Below, in pieces: positions 42,801 through 51,848 of a stretch of 64,000 nt of DNA. Both the position numbers and the translations under genes were made by a program. How positions within the stretch are numbered: the first letter of the stretch is position 1; each line of letters starts with the position of its first letter. The DNA comes from Roseiarcus sp963749715 (GTDB lineage: Bacteria > Pseudomonadota > Alphaproteobacteria > Rhizobiales > Beijerinckiaceae), in NCBI GenBank assembly GCA_963749715.1, contig CAVVNR010000002.1, positions 186,001-250,000 on the forward strand, given 5' to 3'. The notes under the pieces were generated by a model. The model did not search any database. It saw nothing but the letters and a program-made list of their open reading frames with translations, and had not been told where the DNA came from.

Positions 42801-43228
42801 GCGCAAGCGGGTTCGCCGCCATGACGCTTGTTCCCGGCGCCGCGGCCGGCACGCCGCTATTGCTCGACGAGCCGCTGAGTTTCTGGGGCGGGCTCGATCC
42901 AGCGACAGGAGCGATCATCGACCGCCGCCACCCGCAGCTTGGCGCGAACATGAAGGACCGCATCCTGATGATGCCGGCCGGGCGCGGCTCGAGCGGGGGC
43001 AGCGCCATCCTTGCCGAGGCGCTCCGCCTCGGCAAGGGTCCAGCGGGCATCCTGATGCTGGAGCGCGACGCGATCGTGGTCGTCGGCGCGATGGTCGCCG
43101 CCGAACTCTATAACCTCGCCTGCCCGGTTGCGCTGGCGAGCGAGGGCGACTGGCAGGCGCTGGCCGCCGCCGCCCGCCTAGCGGTTCTGGCCAGCGCGGA
43201 TGGCGCCGAGATCAGCGTCGAGCCTTGA
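42797..43228 (+). CDS. Aconitase X small subunit (DUF126)
   Basis: 143 residues, starting at the GTG that overlaps the large-subunit stop (GTGA). It is the swivelling DUF126 domain: LLLDEPLSFWGGLDPATGAI, RRHPQLGANMKDRILMMPAG and the loop GRGSSGGSAILAEALRLG. The domain closes the active site of the large subunit, forming a heterodimer as in two-gene AcnX enzymes. Translational coupling suggests equimolar production. The stop lies 2 bases from the end of the convergent helicase gene. Confidence 0.92.
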   Translation: MSASGFAAMTLVPGAAAGTPLLLDEPLSFWGGLDPATGAIIDRRHPQLGANMKDRILMMPAGRGSSGGSAILAEALRLGKGPAGILMLERDAIVVVGAMVAAELYNLACPVALASEGDWQALAAAARLAVLASADGAEISVEP

Positions 43229-43230
43229 GT

Positions 43231-44545
43231 TTACGCTCCTGGCGCGCGCCGGCCCACGCGAAAGCCGCGTTGACGATGGACCGGACGCGGCTTGCCTGCG
43301 GCCGCCGGGCCGCCCCGGTTGTCGCGATGGGGCGGATGGTGCGGGCGGTTTGGCGCCGGGGCGCGCGCGGCCGGGCTCGCCGCCCTGCGCAGCATGGGCG
43401 CAGGCTTCGGACCCGCGGCGCCGCGCCGGTCGGTCTTGGGCAGGTTGAGGCGCGTCAGCCGCTCGATGGCGCGCAGAAGGTCGCGCTCTTCGTGGTCGCA
43501 GAACGAGATCGCCCGGCCGCCGGCGCCCGCGCGCGCGGTGCGGCCGATGCGGTGGACATAGGCCTCGGCGACCTCGGGCAGTTCGAAATTGACGACATGG
43601 GTCACGCTGTCGATGTCGATGCCGCGCGCGGCGATGTCGGTCGCGACCAGAACGCGCGTCTTGCCGTCCTTGAAGGCGCCGAGCGCCCGCTCGCGCTGGC
43701 CCTGGCTCTTGTTGCCATGGATGGCGGCGGCGTCGACGCCTGCCTCGTCCAGCGTCTTGGCGACGCGGTCCGCGCCGCGCTTGGTGCGGGTGAAGACGAG
43801 AACGCGCGACATCGTCGCGTCGTCGAACAGCTCAACCAGCATGTCGCGCTTCTTCGCCGTGTCGACGAAGACGACGCTGTGCTCGACGCGGTCGGCGGTC
43901 TTGGCGGCCGGCGTCACCGACACCTCAACCGGATCGTTCAAAAGCTCGCCAGCGAGCGCCCGAATGTCGGTCGGCATGGTTGCCGAGAAGAACAGGTTCT
44001 GCCGTTTCCTCGGCAGTTCGCGCACAATGCGGCGGATCGGCTTGATGAAGCCAAGGTCGAGCATCTGGTCGACCTCGTCGAGCACCAGGAATTCAACCGC
44101 GCCTAGGTTGGCGACGCGCGCGTCGAGATGGTCGAGGAGTCGGCCGGGAGTGGCCACCAGTACGTCGAGGCCCGCCTGAAGCGCGCGGATTTGCGCGCCG
44201 TGCGGCACGCCGCCGAACACGACCGCGATTTTGAGCGAAAGCCCGTCGGAGAGGTCGCGGAAGCTCTGGGCGATCTGGCTCGCCAGTTCGCGCGTCGGGC
44301 TCAGCACCAACACACGCGCGCCGCCTCGCGGCGCCGGGCGCCGGTCGGTCGCCAGCCGGTGGAGGATCGGCAAGCGCGAAGGCCGCCGTCTTGCCGGTGC
44401 CGGTCTGGGCGATGCCGACGAGATCGCGGCCCTTCATCAGGGGCGGGATCGCCTGGGCCTGAATCGGGGTCGGTCGCGCGAAGCCTAGCTTGGCCAGCGC
44501 GGAAGCAAGGGGCGCGGCAAGGCCGAACCCGTGAAAATTATCCAA
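43231..44545 (-). pseudogene. DEAD-box RNA helicase (RhlE-like), frameshifted
   Basis: DEAD-box helicase of about 438 codons with one frameshift near 44371. The first frame holds the Q motif (GFARPTPIQAQAIP) and Walker A (AQTGTGKTAAFAL); the second starts PILHRLATDRR and continues with PTRELASQI, TPGRLLDHLD, the motif II LVLDEVDQMLDLGF, FFSATMP and the motif VI HRIGRTARAG. Removing one T from CTT would restore ALPILHRL. Motif II is DEVD rather than DEAD, a conservative Ala-to-Val change. The C-terminal tail is basic and Pro/Arg-rich, suitable for RNA binding. Such helicases assist ribosome assembly, RNA decay or cold adaptation. Confidence 0.9.
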
Positions 44546-44802
44546 TTTTGAAGTCTTTCAAGATGCCGCGGCCGCGCGGAATGCGCGTTCATGCGGCGTG
44601 GGGTTTAAGAGGAAGGGAACGCCCCGCGTGTCCGGGCGTCGATGCGAATTCATGAAGCGCCCGGCAGGTGGACTGGAAAGCCCTTCACGCGGCCGGCGCG
44701 CCAATAGCCGCACCAAGGCGGCTTGGCGTGCATGTGGACTTTGCGACCCGCAAAGTCAAGGGCGCGAAGCCTCGCCGAGCCACAAGATCGGCGCGGAGCG
44801 CC

Positions 44803-46443
44803 TCAGGCGCTCACTGCGAGATGGCCATGGAAGCGCTGGCGCAATTCCGTCTTCAGGAGCTTCCCGGTCGCGGTGTGCGGCAGGCGGTCGACGAAGACGA
44901 CATCGTCCGGAACCTGCCACTTCGCCAATCTTTCCGACAGGAATTGGAGCAGAGCCGCCTTGGTTGGCTTTGTTCCTTCGCGGGGATGAACGATCAAGAG
45001 CGGGCGCTCTTGCCACTTCGGATGCTCGACGGCGATGACGGCGGCCTCGAAAACGTCGGGGTGCGACATGGCGAGGTTCTCGATCTCGATCGAGGAAATC
45101 CATTCGCCGCCGGACTTGATGACATCCTTCAGCCGGTCGGTCAGCTGCACAAAACCGTCGGCGTCGATCGTCCCGACGTCGCCGGTGCCGAGCCACCCGT
45201 CGCTGTCGACCACCTGCCCGCCCTCGCCCTTGAAATAGCCGGAGATCACCCAGTTTCCCCGCACCTTCAATTCCCCGACCGCAACCCCGTCGTGCGGCAG
45301 GTCGCTCCCGTCGCCGCCGACAAGCTTGAGGTCGATGCCGAAGATCTGCCGGCCCTGCCTGACCTGGACGTCGACGAGTTCGCCCGCGCTCAAGCCGTCA
45401 TGTTTCGCGAGCGGCGCGCCGACGGTGGCGAGCGGACTCGTCTCCGTCATGCCCCATGCCTGCAACAGGAATACGCCGAACAGCTCGCGAAACTTCTCGA
45501 TCATCACCCGCGGGGGCGCGGCGCCGCCCGACACAACCTGCTTGAGCTTCAGCTTCGAGAGGTCGAGCTTCGCCTTGTTCGCTTCCACCCAGGCGAGGAA
45601 ACTGAGCCAGATCGTGGGAATGCCGAACGCTTGCGAGCACCCCTCGCGCTCGAGCAGCATGTAGAGGCTTTCCGGATCGAGCTTCGGGCCGGGCAGCACC
45701 AGCTTCGCGCCGGACATCGCGGCGGAGAACGGCAGGCTCCAGGCGTTGGCGTGAAAGAGCGGCACCACGACGAGAATCGAGTTGCGCGCCTTCAGAGCGA
45801 AGGCGTCGCCGGCGCAGGCGGCGAAGGCGTGCAGCAGCGTCGAGCGATGCGAGTACATCACGCCCTTCGGGTTGCCGGTCGTGCCCGAGGTGTAACAGAG
45901 CGTCGAGGCGGTGTTCTCGTCGAAGAGCGGCCATTCGTAGTCCGGCGAGGCGCTCACCAGCAGATCCTCGTAAGACAAAAGCCCGTCAAGCTTCGTCTTG
46001 GGCAGTCTCTCCCGCTCGCAAAGGGCGACCCAGCCGCGCACGAGCGGCAGGCGCGGCGCGAGCTCCTCGACGAGCGGCGCGAAAATCGGATCGAAGAAGA
46101 CAAACGCGTCTTCCGCGTGGTGCATGATGTATTGGAGCTGGTCCGGAAAAAGCCGCGGATTGACGGTGTGGAGCACACGTCCCGAGCCGGTCACGCCATA
46201 GTAGATTTCGAGATGCCGATGACCGTTCCAGGCGAGGGTGGCGATCCGATCGCCCCGGGTTGCGCCGAGCGCATCGAGCGCGTTTGCGAGACGCTTGGCG
46301 CGCGCCACGACTTCGGCGTAAGTGGAGCGATGGACGGCGCCTTCCGCGTCCCGGGATACGATCTCCCGTTGTCCGTGCCAGGTCGAAGCGTAGTCGGCGA
46401 GCCCTGAAATCAGAAGCGGGCGGCTCTGCATCAGCCCGAGCAT
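44803..46443 (-). CDS. Acyl-CoA synthetase (medium/long-chain fatty-acid--CoA ligase)
   Basis: 546 residues, started at ATG 46443, which has a strong GGGAGG ribosome-binding site; two upstream in-frame ATGs (46458, 46473) are less likely. AMP-binding motif 1 is YTSGTTGNPKGVMYSH, motif 2 is AWGMTETSP and the later motifs are WLGTGDVGTID and DRLKDVIKSGGEWISS; the catalytic Lys is in HTATGKLLKTELR. Sequence style resembles AlkK-like fatty-acid or methylmercaptopropionate ligases. It activates a carboxylic acid with ATP and CoA. It is divergent from adenosine kinase. Confidence 0.94.
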   Translation of the reverse strand: MLGLMQSRPLLISGLADYASTWHGQREIVSRDAEGAVHRSTYAEVVARAKRLANALDALGATRGDRIATLAWNGHRHLEIYYGVTGSGRVLHTVNPRLFPDQLQYIMHHAEDAFVFFDPIFAPLVEELAPRLPLVRGWVALCERERLPKTKLDGLLSYEDLLVSASPDYEWPLFDENTASTLCYTSGTTGNPKGVMYSHRSTLLHAFAACAGDAFALKARNSILVVVPLFHANAWSLPFSAAMSGAKLVLPGPKLDPESLYMLLEREGCSQAFGIPTIWLSFLAWVEANKAKLDLSKLKLKQVVSGGAAPPRVMIEKFRELFGVFLLQAWGMTETSPLATVGAPLAKHDGLSAGELVDVQVRQGRQIFGIDLKLVGGDGSDLPHDGVAVGELKVRGNWVISGYFKGEGGQVVDSDGWLGTGDVGTIDADGFVQLTDRLKDVIKSGGEWISSIEIENLAMSHPDVFEAAVIAVEHPKWQERPLLIVHPREGTKPTKAALLQFLSERLAKWQVPDDVVFVDRLPHTATGKLLKTELRQRFHGHLAVSA

Positions 46444-46651
46444 GTTTGCCTCCCTCATTTGTTTTTCCACCATGGCGCCGTCAGCCGCGAGCCGCCGAAA
46501 CCCGTTCGCGACCCGCAGCGTCCGAAGCCCGCGCGAGCTTATCCAATCCCCGCCTGTTGGCAACGCGCCGGCGCCGTCCGGCGGTTTCTCGCGCGGTTGA
46601 CCGCGCCTCCAGCCAATGCGAGGAACCGCCGCGAAAAATCCGAGAGGGGCG

Positions 46652-47650
46652 ATGAGCGCGACGATTGAAGTTCTGGGGCTGGGCAATTCCTTGGTCGACA
46701 TTCTCGCCTATGCCGATGACGATTATCTGAGCGCCCAAGAGATGCTGAAAGGCGCGATGAACCTGATTGACGAGGATCGCGCCGAGGCGCTCTACGCCGC
46801 CCGCATCGATCCGCGCGTCATCTCCGGCGGATCGGCCGCCAATACGATCGTCGGCGTTGGCTCGTTCGGCGTGCCCGCGGCCTATATCGGGAAGGTCAAG
46901 CGCGATCCGCTCGGCGCGGCGTTCGCCGACGACATCCGCTCGACCGGCGTCGCATTCTCGACCCCGCCCGCCGAGCATGGGCCCGCAACCGGACGCTGCT
47001 TCATCTATGTCACGCCCGACGGCGAGCGAACGATGAACACCTATCTCGGCGCGAGCTCCTATCTCGCGCCCGCCGATGTCGACGAGGCGTTGGTTAAGGC
47101 GGCCAAGGTCGTCTATCTCGAGGGCTATATGTGGGACCGCCCTGCGGCCAAGACGGCGTTCCAGAAGGCGGGCGAGATCGCCCGCGCCGCGGGGCGCCGG
47201 GTCGCGCTCACCCTGTCGGATTCGTTCTGCGTCGACAGGTTCCGCGGCGAATTTATCGATCTCATGCGGTCGAAGACGGTCGACACGATTTTTGCCAACA
47301 CCGACGAGATCAAGTCGCTGTACGAGACGCCGCATTTCGACGAGGCGCTCGACGATCTGCGCGCCGAGGGCGTGCTCGGAATCGTCACCCGGTCGGAGAA
47401 AGGCTGCGTGATCGTCGAGGGCGATCAGACCTGGGAGGCGCCGGCCTTCCCGATCGCCAAGCTTGTCGACACCACAGGCGCCGGCGACATGTTCGCCGCC
47501 GGCTTCCTCGCCGGGCTTGCGCGCGGGCGCGACATGATCACGTGCGGGCGGCTCGGCGCGCTGGCGGCGGCGGAGATCATCCAGCACCTCGGCGCGCGGC
47601 CCAGTGTGTCGCTCGCCGAACTCGCGCGGCAGAACGGGTTGGCGATCTGA
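46652..47650 (+). CDS. Adenosine kinase (PfkB family)
   Basis: 332 residues of the ribokinase/PfkB family, adenosine kinase-like branch common in alphaproteobacteria. N-terminal GLGNSLVDILAYADDD, the GG motif SGGSAANTIVGVGSFG and the catalytic DTTGAGDMFAAGFLAG (anion hole and catalytic Asp) are intact. It phosphorylates adenosine (or a related nucleoside or sugar) with ATP for purine salvage. ATG 46652 follows GAGAGGGG; upstream codons are not conserved. Confidence 0.93.
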   Translation: MSATIEVLGLGNSLVDILAYADDDYLSAQEMLKGAMNLIDEDRAEALYAARIDPRVISGGSAANTIVGVGSFGVPAAYIGKVKRDPLGAAFADDIRSTGVAFSTPPAEHGPATGRCFIYVTPDGERTMNTYLGASSYLAPADVDEALVKAAKVVYLEGYMWDRPAAKTAFQKAGEIARAAGRRVALTLSDSFCVDRFRGEFIDLMRSKTVDTIFANTDEIKSLYETPHFDEALDDLRAEGVLGIVTRSEKGCVIVEGDQTWEAPAFPIAKLVDTTGAGDMFAAGFLAGLARGRDMITCGRLGALAAAEIIQHLGARPSVSLAELARQNGLAI

Positions 47651-47685
47651 CGGCTGAATGCGGGCGGCGGGTGGCGCGGATCGGC

Positions 47686-47716
47686 TTGACATATAATCGT
47701 ATGGCTATAATATAGC
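47686..47716 (+). promoter_or_regulatory. Promoter with overlapping inverted repeat upstream of the AhpD-ArsR operon
   Basis: TTGACA (47686-47691) and TAATAT (47708-47713) are spaced by 16 bases. The inverted repeat GCTAT-AAT-ATAGC (47704-47716) overlaps the -10 element. This is a natural position for repression by the ArsR-type regulator encoded in the same operon. Confidence 0.6.
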
Positions 47717-47743
47717 TCAATGGTTATCAATGTGGACTGATCT

Positions 47744-48199
47744 ATGCCAACGCGAATGAAGAATCCCGCGGTCGTCATCCCTGAAGCGATGAAGGCCATC
47801 CAGGCCTTGCACGCCGCAGCGTCGAAAGGCGGCGCGCCGGCGAGGACGCTCGAGCTCGCTCACTTGCGGGCAAGCCAGATCAATGGTTGCAGCGCTTGCG
47901 TCGACGCGGGCGCGCGTCACGCCAAAAGGTCGGGTGAGGCCGACGAACGGCTGTTCGCGGTGGCCGCCTGGCGCGAGACCCCTGACTTCACCGAGGCCGA
48001 GCGGGCGGCGCTGGCGCTGACCGAAGCGGCGACGCGGCTCAGCGACCGCGCCGACCCGGTTCCGGACGCGATCTGGGAGGACGCCGCGAAACCCTTCGAC
48101 GAGCGCGCGCTTGCCGCGCTCATCCTGTCGATTGCGGCCACCAACGTGTTCAACCGCCTCAACGTCGGCACCAGGCAGCCGGCCGGCGCGTGGCGATAG
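47744..48199 (+). CDS. Carboxymuconolactone decarboxylase (AhpD-like) family protein
   Basis: 151 residues. The AhpD core is recognised by LRASQINGCSACVDAGARHA, with the CxxC thiol pair and following His, and by ALILSIAATNVFNRLN. These proteins are thiol-dependent alkylhydroperoxide reductase partners or, in some cases, decarboxylases. Genes of this type paired with ArsR regulators are often involved in peroxide or xenobiotic response. It is the first gene of a three-gene operon, starting 27 bases after the inverted repeat. Confidence 0.9.
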   Translation: MPTRMKNPAVVIPEAMKAIQALHAAASKGGAPARTLELAHLRASQINGCSACVDAGARHAKRSGEADERLFAVAAWRETPDFTEAERAALALTEAATRLSDRADPVPDAIWEDAAKPFDERALAALILSIAATNVFNRLNVGTRQPAGAWR

Positions 48200-48208
48200 G
48201 GCCGGCCG

Positions 48209-48532
48209 ATGAACGCTTCGACCGAGGCCATCTTCAAGGCGCTTGCCGATCCGACGCGTCGCGCGCTGTTCGAGCGCCTCGCCCATGACGGCGAGATGAC
48301 GGTCGGCGCGCTTACTCGCCACGCGGGCGTGTCGCAGCCCGCGGTTTCCAAACATCTCGGCCTCTTGAAGCGCGCCGGACTGGTCAGTCAGCGCCACCAG
48401 GGCCGCGAGACCCATTATAGCGCTCGACCCCGCGGGATCGCCCCGCTTATCGACTGGCTCGAGGTCTACGGCGTCTTCTGGCGCGAAAAGATCGATCGGC
48501 TCGAAGACCTGTTGAAGAGGATGGATCAATGA
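48209..48532 (+). CDS. ArsR-family transcriptional regulator
   Basis: 107-residue winged-helix repressor of the ArsR/SmtB superfamily: IFKALADPTRRALFERLAHD, then the recognition helix region GVSQPAVSKHLGLLKRAGLV and a wing with GRETHYSARP. It lacks the metal-binding Cys pattern of classical ArsR; it resembles regulators paired with SRPBCC (AHSA1) proteins. It is 9 bases after the AhpD-like gene and overlaps the SRPBCC gene by 4 bases (ATGA). It probably binds the inverted repeat at 47704-47716. Confidence 0.93.
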   Translation: MNASTEAIFKALADPTRRALFERLAHDGEMTVGALTRHAGVSQPAVSKHLGLLKRAGLVSQRHQGRETHYSARPRGIAPLIDWLEVYGVFWREKIDRLEDLLKRMDQ

Positions 48533-48969
48533 TGGAGGCCGCAACGCGCTCGGTTTTGATCGAGCGGGAATTGCCGCATCCGCCCGAGAAAGTGTGGCGG
48601 GCTCTCACTCAGAGCGCCCTGATCGAGGAATGGCTGATGAAGAACGATTTCGAACCGGTCGTCGGCCGGAAATTCACGCTGAGGATGGCGCCCGCGCCGC
48701 GATGGAACGGGGTGACCGATTGCCAGGTGCTCGCCATCGAACAGAATCGAAAGCTCTCCTACAGCTGGAATTCCTCGGGCGAGGAAGCCGAAAACGGGTT
48801 GAAGACGGTCGTCACCTGGACGCTCGCGCCGACCGACCGCGGCGTTCTCCTACGGATGGAGCACTCGGGCTTCCGCGAGGATCAAACGGCGAACTATCAG
48901 GGCGCGAGCTATGGCTGGCGAAAATTTATCGACCAGCTTGAACAGGTCGCTGCGAGGCTTGCTGGGTGA
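48529..48969 (+). CDS. SRPBCC (AHSA1-like) domain protein
   Basis: 146 residues of the START/SRPBCC fold: RELPHPPEKVWRALTQSALI, EEWLMKNDFEPVVGRKF, then TWTLAPTDRGVLLRMEHSGF and a C-terminal YGWRKFIDQLEQVAARL. These hydrophobic-cavity proteins bind small ligands; genes of this kind commonly follow an ArsR regulator, and the protein may sense or modify the inducer. The start ATG overlaps the ArsR stop. Confidence 0.9.
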   Translation: MMEAATRSVLIERELPHPPEKVWRALTQSALIEEWLMKNDFEPVVGRKFTLRMAPAPRWNGVTDCQVLAIEQNRKLSYSWNSSGEEAENGLKTVVTWTLAPTDRGVLLRMEHSGFREDQTANYQGASYGWRKFIDQLEQVAARLAG

Positions 48970-49002
48970 TGCGGCCCGCCGGCTTACGGTCGGTCCAAAC
49001 CG

Positions 49003-49584
49003 CTATTCGGTCTCCGAGGCTGTCTTCGCCTTGGCCTCAGCAAGATGGCGCTTGAAATCGGTCATCGACGCGAACTTGAAGGTCCCTTCGCTGGTCTCGG
49101 CCTCGATCGAGCCGTCAGCGAAGATCTTGTAATTGGCCCCGGCCGAGGAATAGCTGCCGATGATGCTCGGCGGCGCCTCCGGCGTCTGCAAAACCGTCTC
49201 GATCGCATCGAGCGAAGGCAGATGGCCGGCGCGATTGATGTTGATCGGGCTCTCGTCATCCGCCGCAAGCGGTTGATCGAAGCTCTCCGACGCCTCAGCT
49301 TCGACCGCGACGGGCGCCAAGTGGATTTGGCCGGCCGGCGCCGGCTCGCTGAACGGCCCCATGTCCGGAATCGCCGCCGATTCCCGCACCAGCCTCGCCA
49401 GCGCGTCGATGCGCCGGATCGCGACCCCGATGGCGAGGGTCACAACCGCCGCCGCGACGCCGACCGCTCCGGCGAGCGCATAGAGAACCCCCATGCCGTC
49501 CGGCAACAGGTCGAGGCTCTGGTAGCCGCCCGCCACGCCCGCCACCAGCAAGATAAAGCTCAGGACGAAGATCAGTATCGCCAT
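49003..49584 (-). CDS. Hypothetical membrane protein
   Basis: 193 residues of unknown function. Two N-terminal membrane segments (about residues 3-24 and 34-54) precede an acidic, proline-rich cytoplasmic region. The C-terminal block SSAGANYKIFADGSIEAETS followed by GTFKFASMTDFKRHLAEAK looks like a short conserved domain found in Rhizobiales membrane proteins of no known role. It is convergent with the SRPBCC gene; the nearest upstream gene on its strand is the YggS homologue. Confidence 0.75.
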   Translation of the reverse strand: MAILIFVLSFILLVAGVAGGYQSLDLLPDGMGVLYALAGAVGVAAAVVTLAIGVAIRRIDALARLVRESAAIPDMGPFSEPAPAGQIHLAPVAVEAEASESFDQPLAADDESPININRAGHLPSLDAIETVLQTPEAPPSIIGSYSSAGANYKIFADGSIEAETSEGTFKFASMTDFKRHLAEAKAKTASETE

Positions 49585-49680
49585 CAGGCCATCAATCCCG
49601 GCATTTTGTCGAATCCTCGACAGGTCTGGGTTATAGTTGGGGAATTCGCTACGCCTCTTTAGGGCGACGCTGCACCGCCG

Positions 49681-50400
49681 TCAGCCGCGCGAACCGAAGA
49701 TCGCCGAGCCGATCCGCACATACGTCGCGCCGAGCTGCACCGCAAGCGCCCAGTCGGCGCTCATCCCCATCGACAGCTCATCGATCCCATTGCGTTTGGC
49801 GATGACGCCGAGCAGGGCGAAATGCGGCGAGGCCTGCTCGTCCGCCGGAGGAATCGCCATCAGGCCCTCGATCGTCAAGCGGTAAGTCTGGCGGCAGAGC
49901 GCGATGAAGGCGTCCGCGTCCTCGGGCGCGACACCCGCCTTCCGCGGCTCCCCGCCAGTGTTGACCTCGACGAACAGGCGAGGGCGTTTGCCGGTCCTCT
50001 CGATCTCGCGCGCCAGCGCCGCGGCGATCTTCTCCCGGTCGACGGTCTCGATGACGTCGAAGGTCTCGATCGCCTCCCGCGCCTTGTTGCTTTGCAGCGG
50101 TCCAATCAGGTGAAGCTCGACCGTCTTGCCGAGCCCGGCGGCGCGGGCGCGCAACTCCCGCCACTTGGGAATCGCCTCCTGCACCCGGTTCTCGCCGAAC
50201 CGCGTCTGGCCGGCGACCGCGATGGTGGGCCAGACCTCGTCGGCGGAAAAGGTCTTGGAGACCGCGACCAGCTTGACCGAATCTGGCGCCCGGCCGCAAT
50301 CGCGCGCGCGCCGAGCGATCGCCTCGCGCAAGGCGACGAGGCGGGCTACCGAGTCCTCGGCGTCGTGAGAATGAGCCGGACCGGCCGAGATCGCCTTCAT
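49681..50400 (-). CDS. YggS-family pyridoxal phosphate homeostasis protein
   Basis: 239 residues, starting at ATG 50400. The alanine-racemase-like barrel binds PLP through Lys in VKLVAVSKTFSADEV. Other landmarks are FGENRVQEAIPKW, HLIGPLQSNKAREAI, LFVEVNTGGEPRKAGV and the C-terminal LSMGMSADWALAVQLGATYVRIGSAIFG. It buffers PLP and affects amino-acid and vitamin B6 balance. In-frame codons upstream of 50400 are not conserved. Confidence 0.94.
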   Translation of the reverse strand: MKAISAGPAHSHDAEDSVARLVALREAIARRARDCGRAPDSVKLVAVSKTFSADEVWPTIAVAGQTRFGENRVQEAIPKWRELRARAAGLGKTVELHLIGPLQSNKAREAIETFDVIETVDREKIAAALAREIERTGKRPRLFVEVNTGGEPRKAGVAPEDADAFIALCRQTYRLTIEGLMAIPPADEQASPHFALLGVIAKRNGIDELSMGMSADWALAVQLGATYVRIGSAIFGSRG

Positions 50401-50585
50401 CGAATGCCGCCTCCACGCGCCGCGAAGACCGCGGCCGCCGATCGATTGTGCCCGAAAAGGCAGCGCGGACTCAATGACCGCGCGACTGATCGTTTGGACT
50501 CGAAGCGCGGCCCCGGCGAGCCGCTTGCCTTTTACCCGAAGCCCCTGCATTAGGGCGCGACCTTCCCTCATCGACGACGGCTTCC

Positions 50586-51683
50586 ATGGGCTTCAAATGC
50601 GGCATCGTCGGCCTGCCGAATGTCGGCAAGTCGACGCTTTTCAACGCGCTCACGCAGACTGCGGCCGCGCAGGCGGCCAACTATCCGTTCTGCACCATCG
50701 AGCCCAATGTCGGCGACGTCGCGGTGCCGGATTCGAGGCTCACGATCCTGGCCGAGATCGCCGGATCGAAGGCGATCATTCCGACCCGGCTCACGTTCGT
50801 CGACATCGCCGGGCTCGTCCGCGGCGCATCCAAGGGCGAAGGGCTCGGCAATCAGTTTCTCGCCAACATTCGCGAGTGCGACGCGATCGCCCACGTGGTG
50901 CGCTGCTTCGAGGACGGCGACGTGACCCATGTCGAGGGCCGCATCGACCCGCTGTCCGACATCGCCACCATCGAAACCGAGCTCATGCTCGCCGATCTCG
51001 AAAGCCTGGAGCGGCGCATCGCGCAAATCGAGAAGCGGGCCAAGGGCGGCGACAAGGAGGCCAAGGATCTCCTGGCGCTCGCCGAGCGGAGCCTCGCCGA
51101 GCTGAGAGACGGCCGCGCGGCGCGCGCGATCGACGCCGGGCGCGACGAGCGGCGCCTGTTCCAGTCGCTTGGCCTTCTATCGTCGAAGCCGGTCCTTTAT
51201 GTCTGCAACGTCGACGAGGCTTCGGCGGACAAAGGCAACGCCTATTCCGACCAGGTCAAGCGCCAGGCGGCCGAGGAGGGCGCGGCGGCGGTGGTCGTGT
51301 CGGCGAAGATCGAGAGCGAGATCGCCATTTTGCCCCAGGCCGAGCAAAAGGCCTACCTCGAGGCGGTGGGCTTGAGCGAGCCGGGGCTCGACCGCGTGAT
51401 CCGCGCCGGCTACAGCCTCTTGCATCTCCTCACCTTCTTCACCGCCGGACCGAAGGAGGCGCGCGCATGGACGGTCGAACAAGGGGCCAAGGCTCCGCAG
51501 GCGGCCGGCGTCATCCACACCGATTTTGAAAAAGGCTTCATCCGCGCCGAGACCATCGCCTACGCCGATTACGTCGCGGGCCGCGGCGAAGCGGGCGCGC
51601 GCGAAGCCGGCAAGTTCCGCCTCGAGGGCAAGGACTATGGGGTCGCCGACGGCGACGTCATGCACTTCCGCTTCGCCAATTGA
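50586..51683 (+). CDS. ychF: Redox-regulated ATPase/GTPase YchF
   Basis: 365-residue Obg-family P-loop protein: G1 GLPNVGKSTLFNALT, G3 DIAGLVRGASKGEGLGNQFL, a coiled coil insert, and the C-terminal TGS-like domain with TFFTAGPKEARAWTVEQGA and IHTDFEKGFIRAETI. YchF hydrolyses ATP, associates with ribosomes and affects stress responses. It is full length. A two-step hairpin (51702-51738) follows its stop. Confidence 0.96.
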   Translation: MGFKCGIVGLPNVGKSTLFNALTQTAAAQAANYPFCTIEPNVGDVAVPDSRLTILAEIAGSKAIIPTRLTFVDIAGLVRGASKGEGLGNQFLANIRECDAIAHVVRCFEDGDVTHVEGRIDPLSDIATIETELMLADLESLERRIAQIEKRAKGGDKEAKDLLALAERSLAELRDGRAARAIDAGRDERRLFQSLGLLSSKPVLYVCNVDEASADKGNAYSDQVKRQAAEEGAAAVVVSAKIESEIAILPQAEQKAYLEAVGLSEPGLDRVIRAGYSLLHLLTFFTAGPKEARAWTVEQGAKAPQAAGVIHTDFEKGFIRAETIAYADYVAGRGEAGAREAGKFRLEGKDYGVADGDVMHFRFAN

Positions 51684-51701
51684 GCCCTACGCCAGTAAAC
51701 T

Positions 51702-51738
51702 CCTTCGCGAATGCGGGTAGGATTCCGCCTGGCGAAGG
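51702..51738 (+). terminator. Hairpin after ychF, likely transcription end
   Basis: CCTTCGC (51702-51708) pairs with GCGAAGG (51732-51738), and inner GCGG pairs with CCGC around an 8-base loop. It starts 19 bases after the ychF stop. No U-tract follows, so termination may be rho-assisted. Confidence 0.5.
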
Positions 51739-51848
51739 TCTAGCTTGACGCCGCCGCAGCTAATTTTCCGATGCGACGGGGCGCGCCAAGCGGGTGAAAG
51801 TCTGATAGAAAGCGCCGGTCGTTCCATGTTGGATCGAGGGGAGTTTCA

